Both the position numbers and the translations under genes were made by a program. A DNA stretch of 64,000 nucleotides from Anniella stebbinsi (lineage: Eukaryota > Chordata > Lepidosauria > Squamata > Anniellidae): assembly GCA_029215795.1 (NCBI GenBank), contig JARDYH010000007.1, forward strand, positions 101,199,263-101,263,262, written 5' to 3'. Numbering within the stretch: the stretch's first letter is position 1; each line of letters opens with the position of its first letter. The notes below the pieces were generated by a model. That model was not told where the DNA came from. It searched no databases and saw only the letters and a list, made by a program, of their open reading frames with translations. This document shows, one piece after another, positions 47,904-60,542 of this stretch.

Positions 47904-49689
47904 ATCTGTGACAGCAACCAGATCTGCAATTTTCATACAACTGGCATACTAATCTATACTGAGCAGAAAAACCCTGTCCATGAACCCCATACAGGAGCAA
48001 GGCAGATATAGAAACATCCTCATGCTGCAAACTTGGGTTTTCAAGGGGATAAGCCAACTCTGAGTAAAACAGGTTGTGAGATGAGTAACTGCTTTTTACT
48101 CCATCCGACCCACTTGTTTCCCAAACATGAACGAGTGTATCTGAGATTCACCAGACCAAGAGAGAATACAACAGCTTTAAAGGACGGACCCCACTCAGTG
48201 ATAGATTTACAAATCTTTACTGAATGCTTTGGGCTTCAAGTATTAATGTATATGGGTAGTGGTCCTTTAAACTTTTCTCCAGTCAGACTACACTATTACG
48301 GTATTAAAGAATACATTTTATTGCTCAAACAGTCTAAGGGAATAACAAGCTTTAGCTAAGATGAAGCAGATCACAAACATTCCTAAATACACACAAGTTA
48401 TAATGATTAAAAGTATAATAAAGATAGTAGCAAACATATGGATAACGTAGTAAAATCTAGGTTCCTCTTAATCTAACAGCCAATATCAAAGGTTCAGACT
48501 TATCTAAATGGAAGACATGGTGGGCACAGCCAGCCTAAGCACATATGGTGGGCTTCTCGTTCTTTCAGGATCTCTCTCCCAAACTGATCAAACTCTGGCC
48601 TTTTATAACCCTCATGATGCCAATGACCTCATCCTTATTTTCAGACCTGGCCATACCACCATTCCCGTTGTTTTCAATGTAACCAGGTCAGGCACTGATG
48701 AAGGTATCCCTGCTAAGTTAAGCTTTGTACTTCTTCCAACACTTGACCGACCTGTTCATGGCAACCTCTCTCCATTTCCAATAATATCTTCCATTACTCA
48801 TAGTTATCTCACAACAGACACATACAGAACTAGTCACACCTACAAGATAGAATAAGTTTTCATCAATTCTACATACTACAATGCAAATTCTGCTACAACT
48901 GAACACCTTATCCTGAATTCGTTTTTCTGCTGACCAACAGAGCTCTTCTCTCTTGTCTGGATCAAGTGTCAGTTTCTTTGCTGCATCCGGTCCTTCACTA
49001 GTCTCAGATACCAGTTAAGGGTGTCCACTGTTCCCTTGGAATTTGAAGAAAAGGTAACCTAGACCTTGGTATCATTCCTATATCAATGATATCCAAGATT
49101 ATCCTAGAATAATATGGGGGGCAAGATGGAACACTACAGATTAAGCAACAGTTCCCCAATACTGCTGTCTTGAACCTAACTTTCATGAAGGTTCTAGTAG
49201 CAATTACTCCCCCCTCCCAACCACCAACTGTACATCGTGCACCAAACTTTTTTGTGGTACTGTTTAATGCACAATTAATGGTCCAAGAGGTTGAAAATGG
49301 CATTGAAAAGAAAGCACAGAAAGTTTGCCCACAGATTAGGGTTGCCAGCTCTGCCAGGAAACAACACCCATTGCTTTAAACTCCAATGCACCAAACAAAG
49401 TACCATATCAGAACAGTGCATCCTGCCCTGTTGATGCCATTCTCTTTCTCTTTCTCTCTTCATTGAGAAGCAGCGTTAGTACTCTGCACTAGCAACCAGT
49501 GGGGGAGGAGAGAATGTGCTTCTGCCGAGCTGAGTGGGAACTCTTCCTTTCTGACTAATGTTTTCACTACAGCGGAGCTGTTAAAGCAATTGTCTTTAGG
49601 TTGGCAGTTGCCACAGACGACTCTACCATAAGCCTTTAGGAAATAATTTGTTATTATGAATCACGTTTCCATTACATCAGGTTATATCA
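47904..49689. other. Intron 4-5, upper part
   Basis: No exon or clear family. 48900-49080 may be an antisense non-LTR fragment (weak). Confidence 0.35.
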
Positions 49690-49843
49690 AAAGGTTCTGG
49701 TTATTGTGTTTTATTTAAAGTGTTTTATTGGTGTTTTATTGGTATTTTAATGATTTTTTTATGTGTTTTAATCAGTTTTGTATTTTATGTTTGATGCTGT
49801 TCCCCACCTCGATCTGTTGGGAGAGGTGGGTAATAAATAAATA

Positions 49844-49886
<43 letters not shown>
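49690..49886 (+). mobile_element. L2 3' end with ATT tail
   Basis: TGTTCCCCACCTCGATCTGT and GGGTAATAAATAAATATATT are the diverged main-family L2 terminus. The ATT tail is at 49845-49886. Confidence 0.75.
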
Positions 49887-50048
49887 GCAGTGATACTCAG
49901 TCTGACTGCACTGCAATCAGACTAATGCCAGAAGTGTTTATTTGTTGGCAGGAGAGCCGCACAGTCTCATACTGATTTTTTGTTTTGCCAACTCCTTTTT
50001 GCCACATATGAGAAAAGTTTATTAGAATGTGGAATGGAAATTTCATTT

Positions 50049-50140
50049 TAGCACAAATTATTATTATTATTATTATATTTATTTATATCCCGCCTTTTTC
50101 CCAATAATGGGACTCAAGGCGGCTTACAAACAAAGTTTGA
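50049..50140 (-). mobile_element. SINE/LINE tail, antisense
   Basis: TTATATCCCGCCTTTTTCCC and GGGACTCAAGGCGGCTTACA are a common squamate repeat terminus read in antisense. Confidence 0.55.
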
Positions 50141-50378
50141 TTTTTAGCAAATTAGAACTCCCATCACCAAGATTAGGATGTTAAATAACCAAAATTAGCT
50201 GTATCTAATTATGCAAAAGAGATTTAACAGGTGTGAACTTGTCTTTGAGGAGAAAACATGATAAAGTAATGAACAATTAACATACAAGTAATTGAACAAT
50301 TAACATATGAGCAATTGTTTCTTACGATGAAAAATTGCCATATTGGGTGAAATCTCTCTCTTCCCCTATGCCTTCTTA

Positions 50379-50723
<345 letters not shown>

Positions 50724-51199
50724 TTATGGATGGATTAATTTTGAATGTCAAGTCAGACTGTTTTAATATATATCCAATTATCAAAAAAACTACTTTTTTA
50801 AGAATAGATTTAAGGCTATTTTATGTTGGCTCAATCTCCACAAAGCCAGGAAATTGGAAGCAGCTGCTAATGCCTTAACAGAGACATGCTCCATCATCAG
50901 TAATGATGTTGTGCAATATTATAAATTGTGCTTGCTTAAACTTATCCTTTTTGAATAAATTGAGATGTCTCAAGTTTTAGATAGATGAGCGTCTTAACAG
51001 CTGAGTTTGTGGGGAAAGATACACACACTTAAGATGAATACTGTACCCTGGATTGTTTTCAGAAAAATCAATGATTTGTTTTGTAAATATGTTGTGCTGG
51101 GTCCTCAACTCAAAGATTATCTCTCTAAAGGATGCAACTTCCAATTAAAACAGGTGGATTTCGTTTTGCAGATCTTGCTTTATATCTTCGGGCTCACCT

Positions 51200-51990
51200 G
51201 CTGACTCGTGTTGAATTTTGGTGTTTCCTGTCTGCATCAGATCTTCCACCTTGGTCGATTTGAAAGCAGGAATGGAATAGGAAATTGAAGAGTGCCATTC
51301 TGCCTAATCAATGGATTGTAGCTTTGGCATCTATAATTTTCATGTCTATGGATTTTAGGCTGCATCTTACCCAGCAAAAACTATTGTTTTGTGTCTATTG
51401 TACACTGCAATGTCTCTTTAATAAGGGATTGTCTAATTAAGCTAATTGCTGGTGGTGCAATGCAAGTAATGCTTCTTTTAAACATGTTTTGCAATGCCCA
51501 GTAATTGCTTTTTGGAGGGCAGCAGATTATTAAACAGATACATTTTGTACTGGAACACACTTTAATATTTGCTGATGTACACACTCCTTAAACTATTCAC
51601 TTACTTCATGGTAATTAGCAAGTGGTCAGCGTAAATGGATTCTCTGCGCCCTCTGGACAGCTAAAAGACTGATATTACAACATTGGAAGGATAAACGCTC
51701 ACCTTCTTTAATGCATTGAATTGAGGACGTTACAACACTTCCAACATTTGAATGGGTGGCACATGGATGCCACCTTCAAAGGGATACTTATTTGGCTATC
51801 TGGTCCATTTTTCTTGTAGCCCAGGTATATTTGCTAGCAAGTTCTGCAAATTGGTGTAAAAACAGCAAACGTGTTAATTCTCAGCACTTTTTACCTTACA
51901 GTACCAGTGGTAATTTTTTCGTGGATTGGTTTGAAATTTTGCAGAATTGTAGGCTCATTTGGTTGATCAGATGCCAAGATTCAAATTATT
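51200..51990 (+). mobile_element. L1/Tx1-type ORF2 C-terminal fragment
   Basis: ANCWWCNAS and FKHVLQCPVIAFWRAAD (zinc-knuckle region), then LWTAKRLILQHWKDKRSPSL and ATYEWVAHGCHLQRD-like residues, are the end of an L1-clade ORF2. There are several stops. The element continues weakly upstream to about 50800. Confidence 0.6.
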
Positions 51991-52202
51991 AGCTCAAAAA
52001 GGGTCAATTTTATAAGCCATAGAATTTTGAGGCGTATAATGGTGTAACCTGTTTTTGCAACTCACCTTAGGTAAAGGGGTACTTCTGTGCCCCTTTAATT
52101 CTGGAAGTGCATGTTTCGTTCCCACATTTCTATCAAAAAGAAACTAGTGTCTTTGCATGTTTTACTGTGAAAGATGACCACAGGGAAATAAATGTGGTGT
52201 CA

Positions 52203-53289
<1,087 letters not shown>

Positions 53290-53453
53290 ATTTGTTGAGG
53301 TTTTTTTAACTGACCCTTGCATAGCTGGTATGTAGTCTGTTTTTATGCTTTTTATGCTTTAATGGTTTTAAATTTTATATATTGGTTTTTAAATGTTCAG
53401 TGTTTTTAATATTTGTAAACCACCCAGAGAGCTTCAGCTATGGGGCGGTATAT

Positions 53454-53493
<40 letters not shown>

Positions 53494-53505
53494 TTCTTCT
53501 TCTTA
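53290..53505 (+). mobile_element. L2 3' end with ATC microsatellite
   Basis: TTTGTAAACCACCCAGAGAG and CTATGGGGCGGTATATAATC are an L2 tail (second subfamily). The tail has expanded as ATC then TTC triplets at 53454-53505. Confidence 0.7.
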
Positions 53506-53770
53506 CCATCACTTTCCCCCCACTTCTGTCCCACAATAATTCCTCTTTCTTCACATAGGAGAAGAAAGAGGAAGTAAACAATGACCACGTGCACATAGCA
53601 GGAAGTGGAACGTTTTTTAAAAAAATCAGATTTACAGGGGTCTTATTTGTTGCTGAAAGAAGAGCAGAAGGAGCAGGAGACACACAGGAGGTGGACATCA
53701 TCGTCAAAAGGACCCGCAAAAAAATGTGAGTGGGCAGGAACGGCATGCGATAAAATACTCATCTGATGAC
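53505..53770 (-). mobile_element. Miniature element family B, copy 2
   Basis: On the minus strand it reads ATCAGATGAGTATTTTATCG, then CCACCTCCTGTGTGTCTCCT, a GTGCACGTGGTCATTGTTTA core and AAGTGATGGTAAG, parallel to copy 1. Confidence 0.6.
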
Positions 53771-54180
53771 GCTATGTCAGCTTATGTGCCCTATGCAAGA
53801 AGGACAGCAAATACTTAATGCAGAAAGCAACAAGGTTACAAAAAGAAGATGGCAAAGAAGCTGTTGCTCAAACCATTTGGTAAAAGAATATTTTGGCAAA
53901 TCAAACGTTTTCCCCTATGACACATATAGTATCCCACTTCTGGGCCATTAAAATATTCCCACAGACATGATCTTTCATACAGTTTTTGTTTCAAGAATCT
54001 ATCATCATTATTTCCCAAGAAAGGAACATTTTTAGCACCACTATGAATAGGGGCATTTTGATTCAGACCACCACTTTCCTAAGCCTGTGGGATTCAAAAT
54101 AAATGAATCAGAAAAGAACAGCTTTGGAATATTTCTGCTTACAGTTTCTATGCCATTCCTTGGAATAGAAAGCTACCTAC

Positions 54181-54307
54181 TGCTTTTCTTGGTGCTTATT
54201 TCAGGAGAAGGCAAGATTTCTGTATGAGGTGTACTGGGTGGAGGTGGAGGTGGTATCACAGGGCCAGAATCAGGACTCCTGCTCACTGTGCCATCAGAAA
54301 ACAGTAT
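54181..54307 (-). CDS. SPAG17: SPAG17 exon 2 of window, proline-rich
   Basis: The exon is 127 nt, starts in phase 0 after a CTAG acceptor and ends in phase 1. It opens with ILFSDGTVSRSPDSGP and continues into a run of six prolines and an S/T/P/K-rich tail. Two GT dinucleotides lie 4 nt apart at the 3' end. The one giving GCA/GTAGGT is chosen because only it matches the phase of the next exon. It is separated from exon 1 by the 8.8 kb intron that holds the younger DIRS element. Confidence 0.75.
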
Positions 54308-54594
54308 CTAGGAAGAGCACAATACATGTTAAAACCCACACAATTAATTACCAGCTACACTCAGTGCAGCAAATATAGCTAAAATGCTGGGACATCAGGA
54401 ACATTATATGGGAAAAAAGCATGGTAGCCTTCATGGGTTCATGGCAACAGCCATGTTTTTTTCCCCATACATGTTTTTCAAGACCACATCGACTCTATTC
54501 AGACGACACACTGAGCCACACTAATTAGGCATTTTGAGCTAAACGTCATGGTTTAGCGAGTCGTGTGAACCATTCTTAAACGTGGTTGCTACAT

Positions 54595-54752
54595 AAATGC
54601 AGGTTGCTTACCTGTAACCGTAGTTCTTCGAGTGGTCATCTGTGCATTCACACCCTATGGGCTCGCGCTGGTGCCGAGCCTCATCGGAAACTTCTCCAGC
54701 CTAGACTCTTTTTTGGCGGGAACCCCTCCCCCCACCGTCCTATCGTGCATGC
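54595..54752. repeat. DIRS left terminal inverted repeat
   Basis: It begins AAATGCAGGTTGCTTACCTG. From CACCCTATGGGCTCGCGCTG (54649) it is the inverted complement of the right end. Confidence 0.88.
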
Positions 54753-54910
54753 TCAGGTTCCCTCCTACCTCAGTTCTATGAGACCGTTATTGCCTCGCGA
54801 ACGAGATAACAAACCAACAACACGTAGCAAAAGAAACTAGAGCAGACATGCGCAATAGTGATCCCTATGACCCAACAACAGCGAGGCCATGAGGGGACGG
54901 TGGGAGGGTT

Positions 54911-55005
54911 GTGTGAATGCACAGATGACCACTCGAAGAACTACGGTTACAGGTAAGCAACCTGCATTTCTTCTTCGTGGTCTCTGTGCATCACACCCTA
55001 TGGGC
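54911..55005. repeat. DIRS internal complementary region
   Basis: 54911-54968 is the exact inverted complement of the outermost left end (54595-54652). 54969-55005 is the inverted complement of the outermost right end (about 60637-60671, one mismatch). The two halves meet at GCATTT/CTTCTTCG. Confidence 0.9.
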
Positions 55006-55051
55006 GATTAACTAGCAAGCACTTACCGGAGGTGGGTTGGCCCGCTGTTCC

Positions 55052-56500
55052 TTATTGAAGAATTGCAGAGAGGACCGCTCGCCCGAAGGAGGAGTCCTGT
55101 CTGGCTCTGACATCCAGCTTGTAATGCGTGACAAACGTAGACGCATGCGACCAAGTCGCTGCTCTGCACACTTCTGTCAGAGAAATACTGTTGTTCACCG
55201 CAGTTGACGTGGCCTGTGCCCTAGTGGAATGTGTCTTCAATGCGTCTGGGGGTTCTTTGCCAGCGAGTTGGTAGGCCGACGTGATAGTTTGAACAATCCA
55301 CCGTGCAAACCCCTGCGTGGAAACAGGGTGGCCCTTTCTCCATCCACCATAGCAGATAAATAGTCTATTAGACTTCCGGAACTGTGCCGACCTTGACTTA
55401 TAGAAGGCAAGGGCTCGACGAACGTCTAGAGAGTGTAGCTTGACACCAATAGGGTCTTCCGGAGAGTCGAAAAAAACCGGTAGAATAATGTCCTGATTCA
55501 AGTGAAACGACGACACCACTTTCGGAAGGAAAGAGGGGTCCGGTCTCAAGACGACCTTGTCCTTGAAGAATCGAGTGTATGGCGGATCGACAAGCAGAGC
55601 ACAAAGTTCTGAACTCCGCCGCGCTGACGTAATGGCCACTAGAAAAGCCACCTTAAAGGTCAAAAGCCGCACATCGATTGTGGCCAACGGTTCGAATGGC
55701 TTTGAAGTCAATGCAGTTAAAACCACCGACAGGCTCCATTGTGGAACCGGTGGTCGAGACGGAGGATGGAGATTCCGTAATCCTTTAAGGAACCGCTTCA
55801 TCAGCGGATGAGAAAACACCGAATGCTGATCGATCAGGTCATGGTTTGATGAAATAGCTGCAAGGTAAACCTTAATGGAAGAGGTCTTTAGGCCCATTTC
55901 GTGAAGAGAATGCAAGAACAGGAGGATGTCCTCAATAGGGCAAGATTCTGGGCGCTTCCCTTTCTCGACAGCGAAGGTGGAGAAACGACGCCATTTAGAT
56001 TCGTACGAAATCCTTGTCGCTGGCCGATGTGCCTCCCTCAGAACGTTGAGTATCGGGGTCGGAAGGTCTATGTTGTGCCATCCGGGCGTATGCACCACGC
56101 AGTCAGCCGCAGGTGATGTATGTCCGGATGTAGGACTTGGCCGTGGTCCTTCGAAAGGAGATCCCGGTATGATGGTAGATGCCAATACTCGCCTTTGGCC
56201 AGTGACATCAACGGGGTGAACCAGGCCTGCCACAGCCACCACGGGGATATGAGAATGGTGTTGGCCCGCTGCCGAAACATCCTCGTGACGACTTTGGCGA
56301 CCAGCGGAAAGGGGGGAAATGCATAGAGAAGGCCGTTCGGCCACGGTGTGTTGAAAGCATCTCCTAAGGAGGAGTTGCCCACACCCGCCCTGGAGCAGAA
56401 AGCGTCGCAGACAGCATTGTCCTGGGTTGCAAACAGGTCCAGACGGGGGGTTCCCCACTGGCGAAAAAGGGTGAGAAGGACCGCGGAGGACATCTCCCAC
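55052..56500 (-). CDS. DIRS tyrosine recombinase, intact
   Basis: Tyrosine recombinase of the DIRS element, thought to insert a circular cDNA by strand exchange. The open frame is 482 codons. The first 140 or so overlap the RT gene, and the domain proper starts about DLPTPILNVLREAHRPATR. The N-terminal SAM-like part runs to about residue 260. All catalytic residues can be placed: R295 (in ARRSSELC), H424 and R427 (THSTRAQ), W450 and the nucleophile Y460 (FVTHYKLD). No stop or shift is seen, and the frame ends naturally at 55052, close to the internal complementary region. The start codon is uncertain because the 5' part overlaps another gene. Confidence 0.9.
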   Translation of the reverse strand: MGDVLRGPSHPFSPVGNPPSGPVCNPGQCCLRRFLLQGGCGQLLLRRCFQHTVAERPSLCISPLSAGRQSRHEDVSAAGQHHSHIPVVAVAGLVHPVDVTGQRRVLASTIIPGSPFEGPRPSPTSGHTSPAADCVVHTPGWHNIDLPTPILNVLREAHRPATRISYESKWRRFSTFAVEKGKRPESCPIEDILLFLHSLHEMGLKTSSIKVYLAAISSNHDLIDQHSVFSHPLMKRFLKGLRNLHPPSRPPVPQWSLSVVLTALTSKPFEPLATIDVRLLTFKVAFLVAITSARRSSELCALLVDPPYTRFFKDKVVLRPDPSFLPKVVSSFHLNQDIILPVFFDSPEDPIGVKLHSLDVRRALAFYKSRSAQFRKSNRLFICYGGWRKGHPVSTQGFARWIVQTITSAYQLAGKEPPDALKTHSTRAQATSTAVNNSISLTEVCRAATWSHASTFVTHYKLDVRARQDSSFGRAVLSAILQ

Positions 56501-58271
56501 TCATGAGCATCCGAGAACTGTCTGCTGAGGAGGTCCGCCTGGACATTCTGTGTCCCTGCAAGGTGTACTGCTGAGAGTTGAATCCCATGCTTGACTGTCC
56601 ACTCCAGAATTTCTAACGTCAGTGCTAGCAGGGCAGGTGACCGCGTACCCCCTTCCTTGTTGATGTACCACACGACTGTGGTATTGTCCGTCACGATACG
56701 TACATGATGGTTCTTGAGGTGCATCTGGAAGGCATAGAGCGACTTCTGTACTGCTAGAAGCTCCAAGAAGTTGATGTGCTTTGTCCTGTCCTGGAAGGAC
56801 CACGTACCCTGGATGGTTAGGGGGCTGCAGTGTGCCCCCCACCCCTGAAGGGAGGCATCCGATGTCAGGAGACGAGACGGGCTGTGCCCTAGAAACGGTA
56901 GACCTCCTCTGAGATTGTGCAACGCGGTCCACCATTCGATGCTCTTTTTGAGTGCACGAGGGGGCGACAACTTGACACGTTGAGGGTTGTCCTGAGGCGC
57001 GTAGTGGGCCAACAAGAATTGTTGGAGGGCTCTCATGCGCATGCATGCCCACCGGACCACGTAGACTGAAGACGCCATCAGGCCAAGTAACTTCAGGAGT
57101 GTGAGCGCCGTCAGCCAGTTGGCTCGAATGACCCTGCGAGACAGTGCCCGTATCGCGAGTGCGCGCTCCAGGGGCAAGAATGCTCTCCCTATTGTCGAGT
57201 TGAGGACCACTCCGATAAACTGGATCGTTTGCATCGGTAGAAAAATGGACTTGGTGACGTTCACCATCAGCCCAAGATTGTCGAGGAGATGCCTTACTGC
57301 ATCGCTGTCCCTTTGAGCCTCTGACTCGGAATGGGAAACGATTAGCCAATCGTCTAGATACGGGTAGAGTTCGATGCCTGATGTCCTCAGATGGGCGCAG
57401 ACCGCACCCATGCATTTTGTGAACACGCGCGGCGCTGTCTTTAAGCCGAAGGGTAGGACCCTGAATTGGTAGGTGTTGCGTCCAATCACGAATCTCAAGA
57501 ACTTTTGATGCGGTTGATAGATGCCGATGTGAAAATACGCATCCTTGAGGTCCAACAACGTGAACCAACTGTGCCTGCGGAGAAGAGGAAGGACCGTCGC
57601 CAGCGTTATCATCCGGAACTTCTTGGTAGCGATGAAACGGTTGAGGCGCCTGAGGTCCATTATAGGTCTTAGGCCTCCATCTCGCTTTGGGACAGCAAAA
57701 TAGCGAGAGTAGAACCCCTTGGAATGGTCGGAACGCGGCACACTCCTTTTTGTAGGAGCTTGGTCACCTCTAGTAGAAGCGGTGCAGATGGGGGGGTCAC
57801 CAGTGGGCGACCAGGAGGTGGACGGGAGGAAAATTCGAGGCGATAACCGTTTCTTATAATGTTTAGCACCCATTTGTCTGATGTGATATTCTCCCAGGCA
57901 GCATAGTAGTGTGTTAAGCGGGCGCCAAACAGAGGAGCTCTGGGAGGGAGGACCACCTGGCAGTCAAAGCCGCGGCTTCTGGCTGTGGTCCTGTCTCGGA
58001 CGCTGAGGGCAGTATCTTGGTTGTTGAAAAGACCGTCTGGGAGGGAGCGATGGTTGGGGCCGCTGCTGCTGGTAACGCTGACCCCTACCAAACTGTTGAT
58101 GGGGCTGGTACTGTTGCGACCTAGACCAACGACGGGAACAGAAAGGCTGAAAAGGCATGGGGGCGTAGAACCCCATCTTCTTGGCCGTTGTTTTGGCCTT
58201 TTGAATCGTATCCATCGGCGTATCTGTTGTGGCGTTAAATAGGCCCTCGCCATCGAAGGGTAGATCTTCAA
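56068..58271 (-). pseudogene. DIRS RT-RNase H gene with one frame change
   Basis: The gene starts upstream of the gag stop (ATG at 58271). The first 200 codons contain AWENITSDKWVLNIIRNGYR and LLLEVTKLLQKGV, the usual DIRS pre-RT region. Near 57720-57745 the frame must move by -1 to continue as GFYSRYFAVPKRDGGLRP. In the 601-codon downstream part, RT motifs are DLKDAY (108-113) and the catalytic YLDDWL (172-177). RNase H acidic residues are D339, E371, D396 and D447. Residues about 455-560 (DLFATQDN, LLYAFPPFPLVAK, ISPWWLWQAWF) form the conserved post-RNase H domain often annotated as methyltransferase-like in DIRS. It overlaps the recombinase gene by 433 nt. Confidence 0.87.
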
Positions 58272-60303
58272 TGCGCGACTTGGATTCTTGAGGGAGGTTA
58301 GAGGACCTCAACCAAGCATGCCTCCGTAAGGATACTGTCCCGATCATGACCTTAGACAGGCAATCTACCTGATGTCTGGTAGCTGTGAGTTCTTGCTTTG
58401 CCAGCTGTGACGCTTCCGTTTGAAACAGCTGGGCCAACTCTTTCTTATCTTCAGGCAGGTGGGTGATGAAGGAAGCCATCTTCTCCCAGAGGAAGGCCTG
58501 ATAATGAGCCATCATGGCCTGATAATTCGCTATCTTCATCGAGAGCGCTGTCAACGAGTAGATGCGTCTGCCGATCGCGTCTAACTTCTTACCCTCTTTA
58601 TCTGCCGGTGTTGAATGGGCTCGAGAGGAGCGACCTTGCGCCGATTCGACAATGACGGAGTTTGGCGCTGGATGATTAAAAAGAAATCCCACATCTTTCT
58701 CTTGCAATTTATAGAGGGCATCAATCCGTCTAGAGACTGCCCCCATCGTGGATGGACTCTTCCAAGATTCCTTGATAGTCTGCAGCAAAGTCGGTATCAG
58801 AGGAATAGCCACTGCGGAGTCGGTATCAACATACATAATATCATAGATGTTGTACTTCTCCGGAGGTTGTTGTAGATTGACCCCGAGCGACTGCGCCATT
58901 CGCAACATCTGCTCCGTGAAATTCCCCATCTCAACTGAGGGGGACGCCCTCTTCTTTGTCCCGACATCCGCATCCGGCGATGGCTCCGATTGCAGGGCCG
59001 ACACCGCGGAGGAGGAGTCAGAGTCGTAGTCCTCCACCGACTGTGGCGACTGTAGAGGGAGATCCTCGTTGGTTGGTCTGTGAGACAGAACAGGACTCGG
59101 CACCTCCGGTACCGAGGACACCGGTACCGAGGGGTCTGGCGGCGGTACCGAGACCCTAGCTGACGGTGGCGCTTTCGGAGGTCGAGGTGGTATGAAGCCT
59201 CCCCGGCTCTGGAACCATTTACCCGTATATGGGTCAAAAAGGTAGTTGTCCTGTCTCTCGCTTGCTCTTCTGCCACTTCTGTCCGATCGTGATGACCAAG
59301 AATTTCCAGAGTGGTCAGAATATTCGTCCCAATCTCGCACTGGCGTCGGGGAGCGGGATCGATGCGGTGACGGCACTGGTACCGGCGGGCGAGCGCCTGG
59401 GCTGCTCCTCGGAGTTATCGAGCGAGAGTGGTGTTCATGGCGAGAAGATTGCGTCGGTACCGACAGTTCCGTCGGTAATGGCGAGCGGGAGCGTCGGTGA
59501 CGACGACTTGGCGGCGTTGGTATCGGGAGGCCTCCCGATGTTGAAGAGCCCGAACGGTGCCGATGGCGATACAGTGACGTTGGTACCGGAGATCGGAAGG
59601 AGCCGGGCGATGTCGGTGTCGGGACCCGTGGGGCAATCGCAGCCACAATTGAAGCCGGCGACTCCTCTCGGCGATTGGCCCTCTTCAGGTGTGATGCTGT
59701 CGAGCGCACCGACCCTGGACGGGGTGCCGCCATCGCAGCGCCCATAACTGGTAGAGAAATAGACGCGGACGGCGATGGAGCAGGCCGCACCATCGGTACC
59801 GGAGAGCGCGTCGGTACCGAGGAGGAACCCGACGGTACCGGGAGTTGCGGTACCGAGGAGCCCAGCGTCACAAGCCGCGACGATTTTTGCGGTTTCTTCG
59901 ACTTCGCCCCTTCCTTAGTAACTTGCTTCTTTCTATGTGGGGCCTTATCGCCCGAGGTCGAATGCTTAGGTTTCTTAGCCTTCGGCTCCTGGGACGAGGT
60001 AGACCCCTCCGCCGGCGTTTTGCGCTGTTTGGAGGCCTTTCCTGAAGGGGGCGCCGTGGCTGCCATTTTAGGCTGAGAGGATGAGGCCGGGGCGTCCACC
60101 GGCTCCAGGGCCTTGCTCCAAAGGAGGGACCTCAGTCTATCGGCCCGATTTTTCCGGGTCTGCCGGGAGAAATTCTGGCAATGGGGGCAAGCCTGCACAA
60201 TATGCGTCTCCCCCAAACAAAGGAGTCACAACGAGTGGCCGTCGGACAGTGTTAGCTTTGCTCGACAAGAGAAGCAACTCTTGAATAGTGACGACTGCGC
60301 CAT
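57964..60303 (-). pseudogene. DIRS gag-like gene with one premature TGA
   Basis: Structural protein of the element. The first ATG in frame is at 60301-60303, followed by CFSC. A TGA at 60226-60228 interrupts after codon 25. The frame then stays open for 750 codons from the next ATG (60216) to 57964. Early residues include LCLGETH and CPHC, so the N-terminus is a probable zinc-binding module made of paired cysteines. The middle is a long S/P/R-rich disordered region with many SRSP/RSRS-type units. It is followed by a conserved segment (FTEQMLRMAQSLGVNLQQP, SWKSPSTMGAVSRRID) that is the likely capsid domain, and the C-terminal end is Q/R/P-rich. The last 308 nt overlap the start of the RT gene in another frame. 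Confidence 0.8.
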
Positions 60304-60542
60304 CCTGCTTGCCGCCAAGAAAAAAACTTACTTAAACCTACAGGGGTGAAGTAAGAAAGCTGAAGATGACAGTAAAAAGTAGATAGATTAAATTTTTTTT
60401 TTTTTAATATATAGAAGAAAGGAGAGAGAGAGAAACGTAGGAAAACCTAAGGGAGATAGAGTCTAGCAGAAATAATCAAAAACTACAACCAGTTCTTCGG
60501 AGAAGCTCCACCGCGAGGCAAACAGCACAGCGGTCGAAAAAG

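Noticed and set aside
56501..57568. 355-codon open frame on the minus strand
   Set aside because: It lies entirely inside the DIRS RT gene in another frame and has no domain-like motif. It is a shadow of that gene.
59229..59747. 172-codon plus-strand open frame
   Set aside because: It is the complement of the GC-rich gag repeat region. Its content mirrors the GGTACC motif and resembles no protein family.
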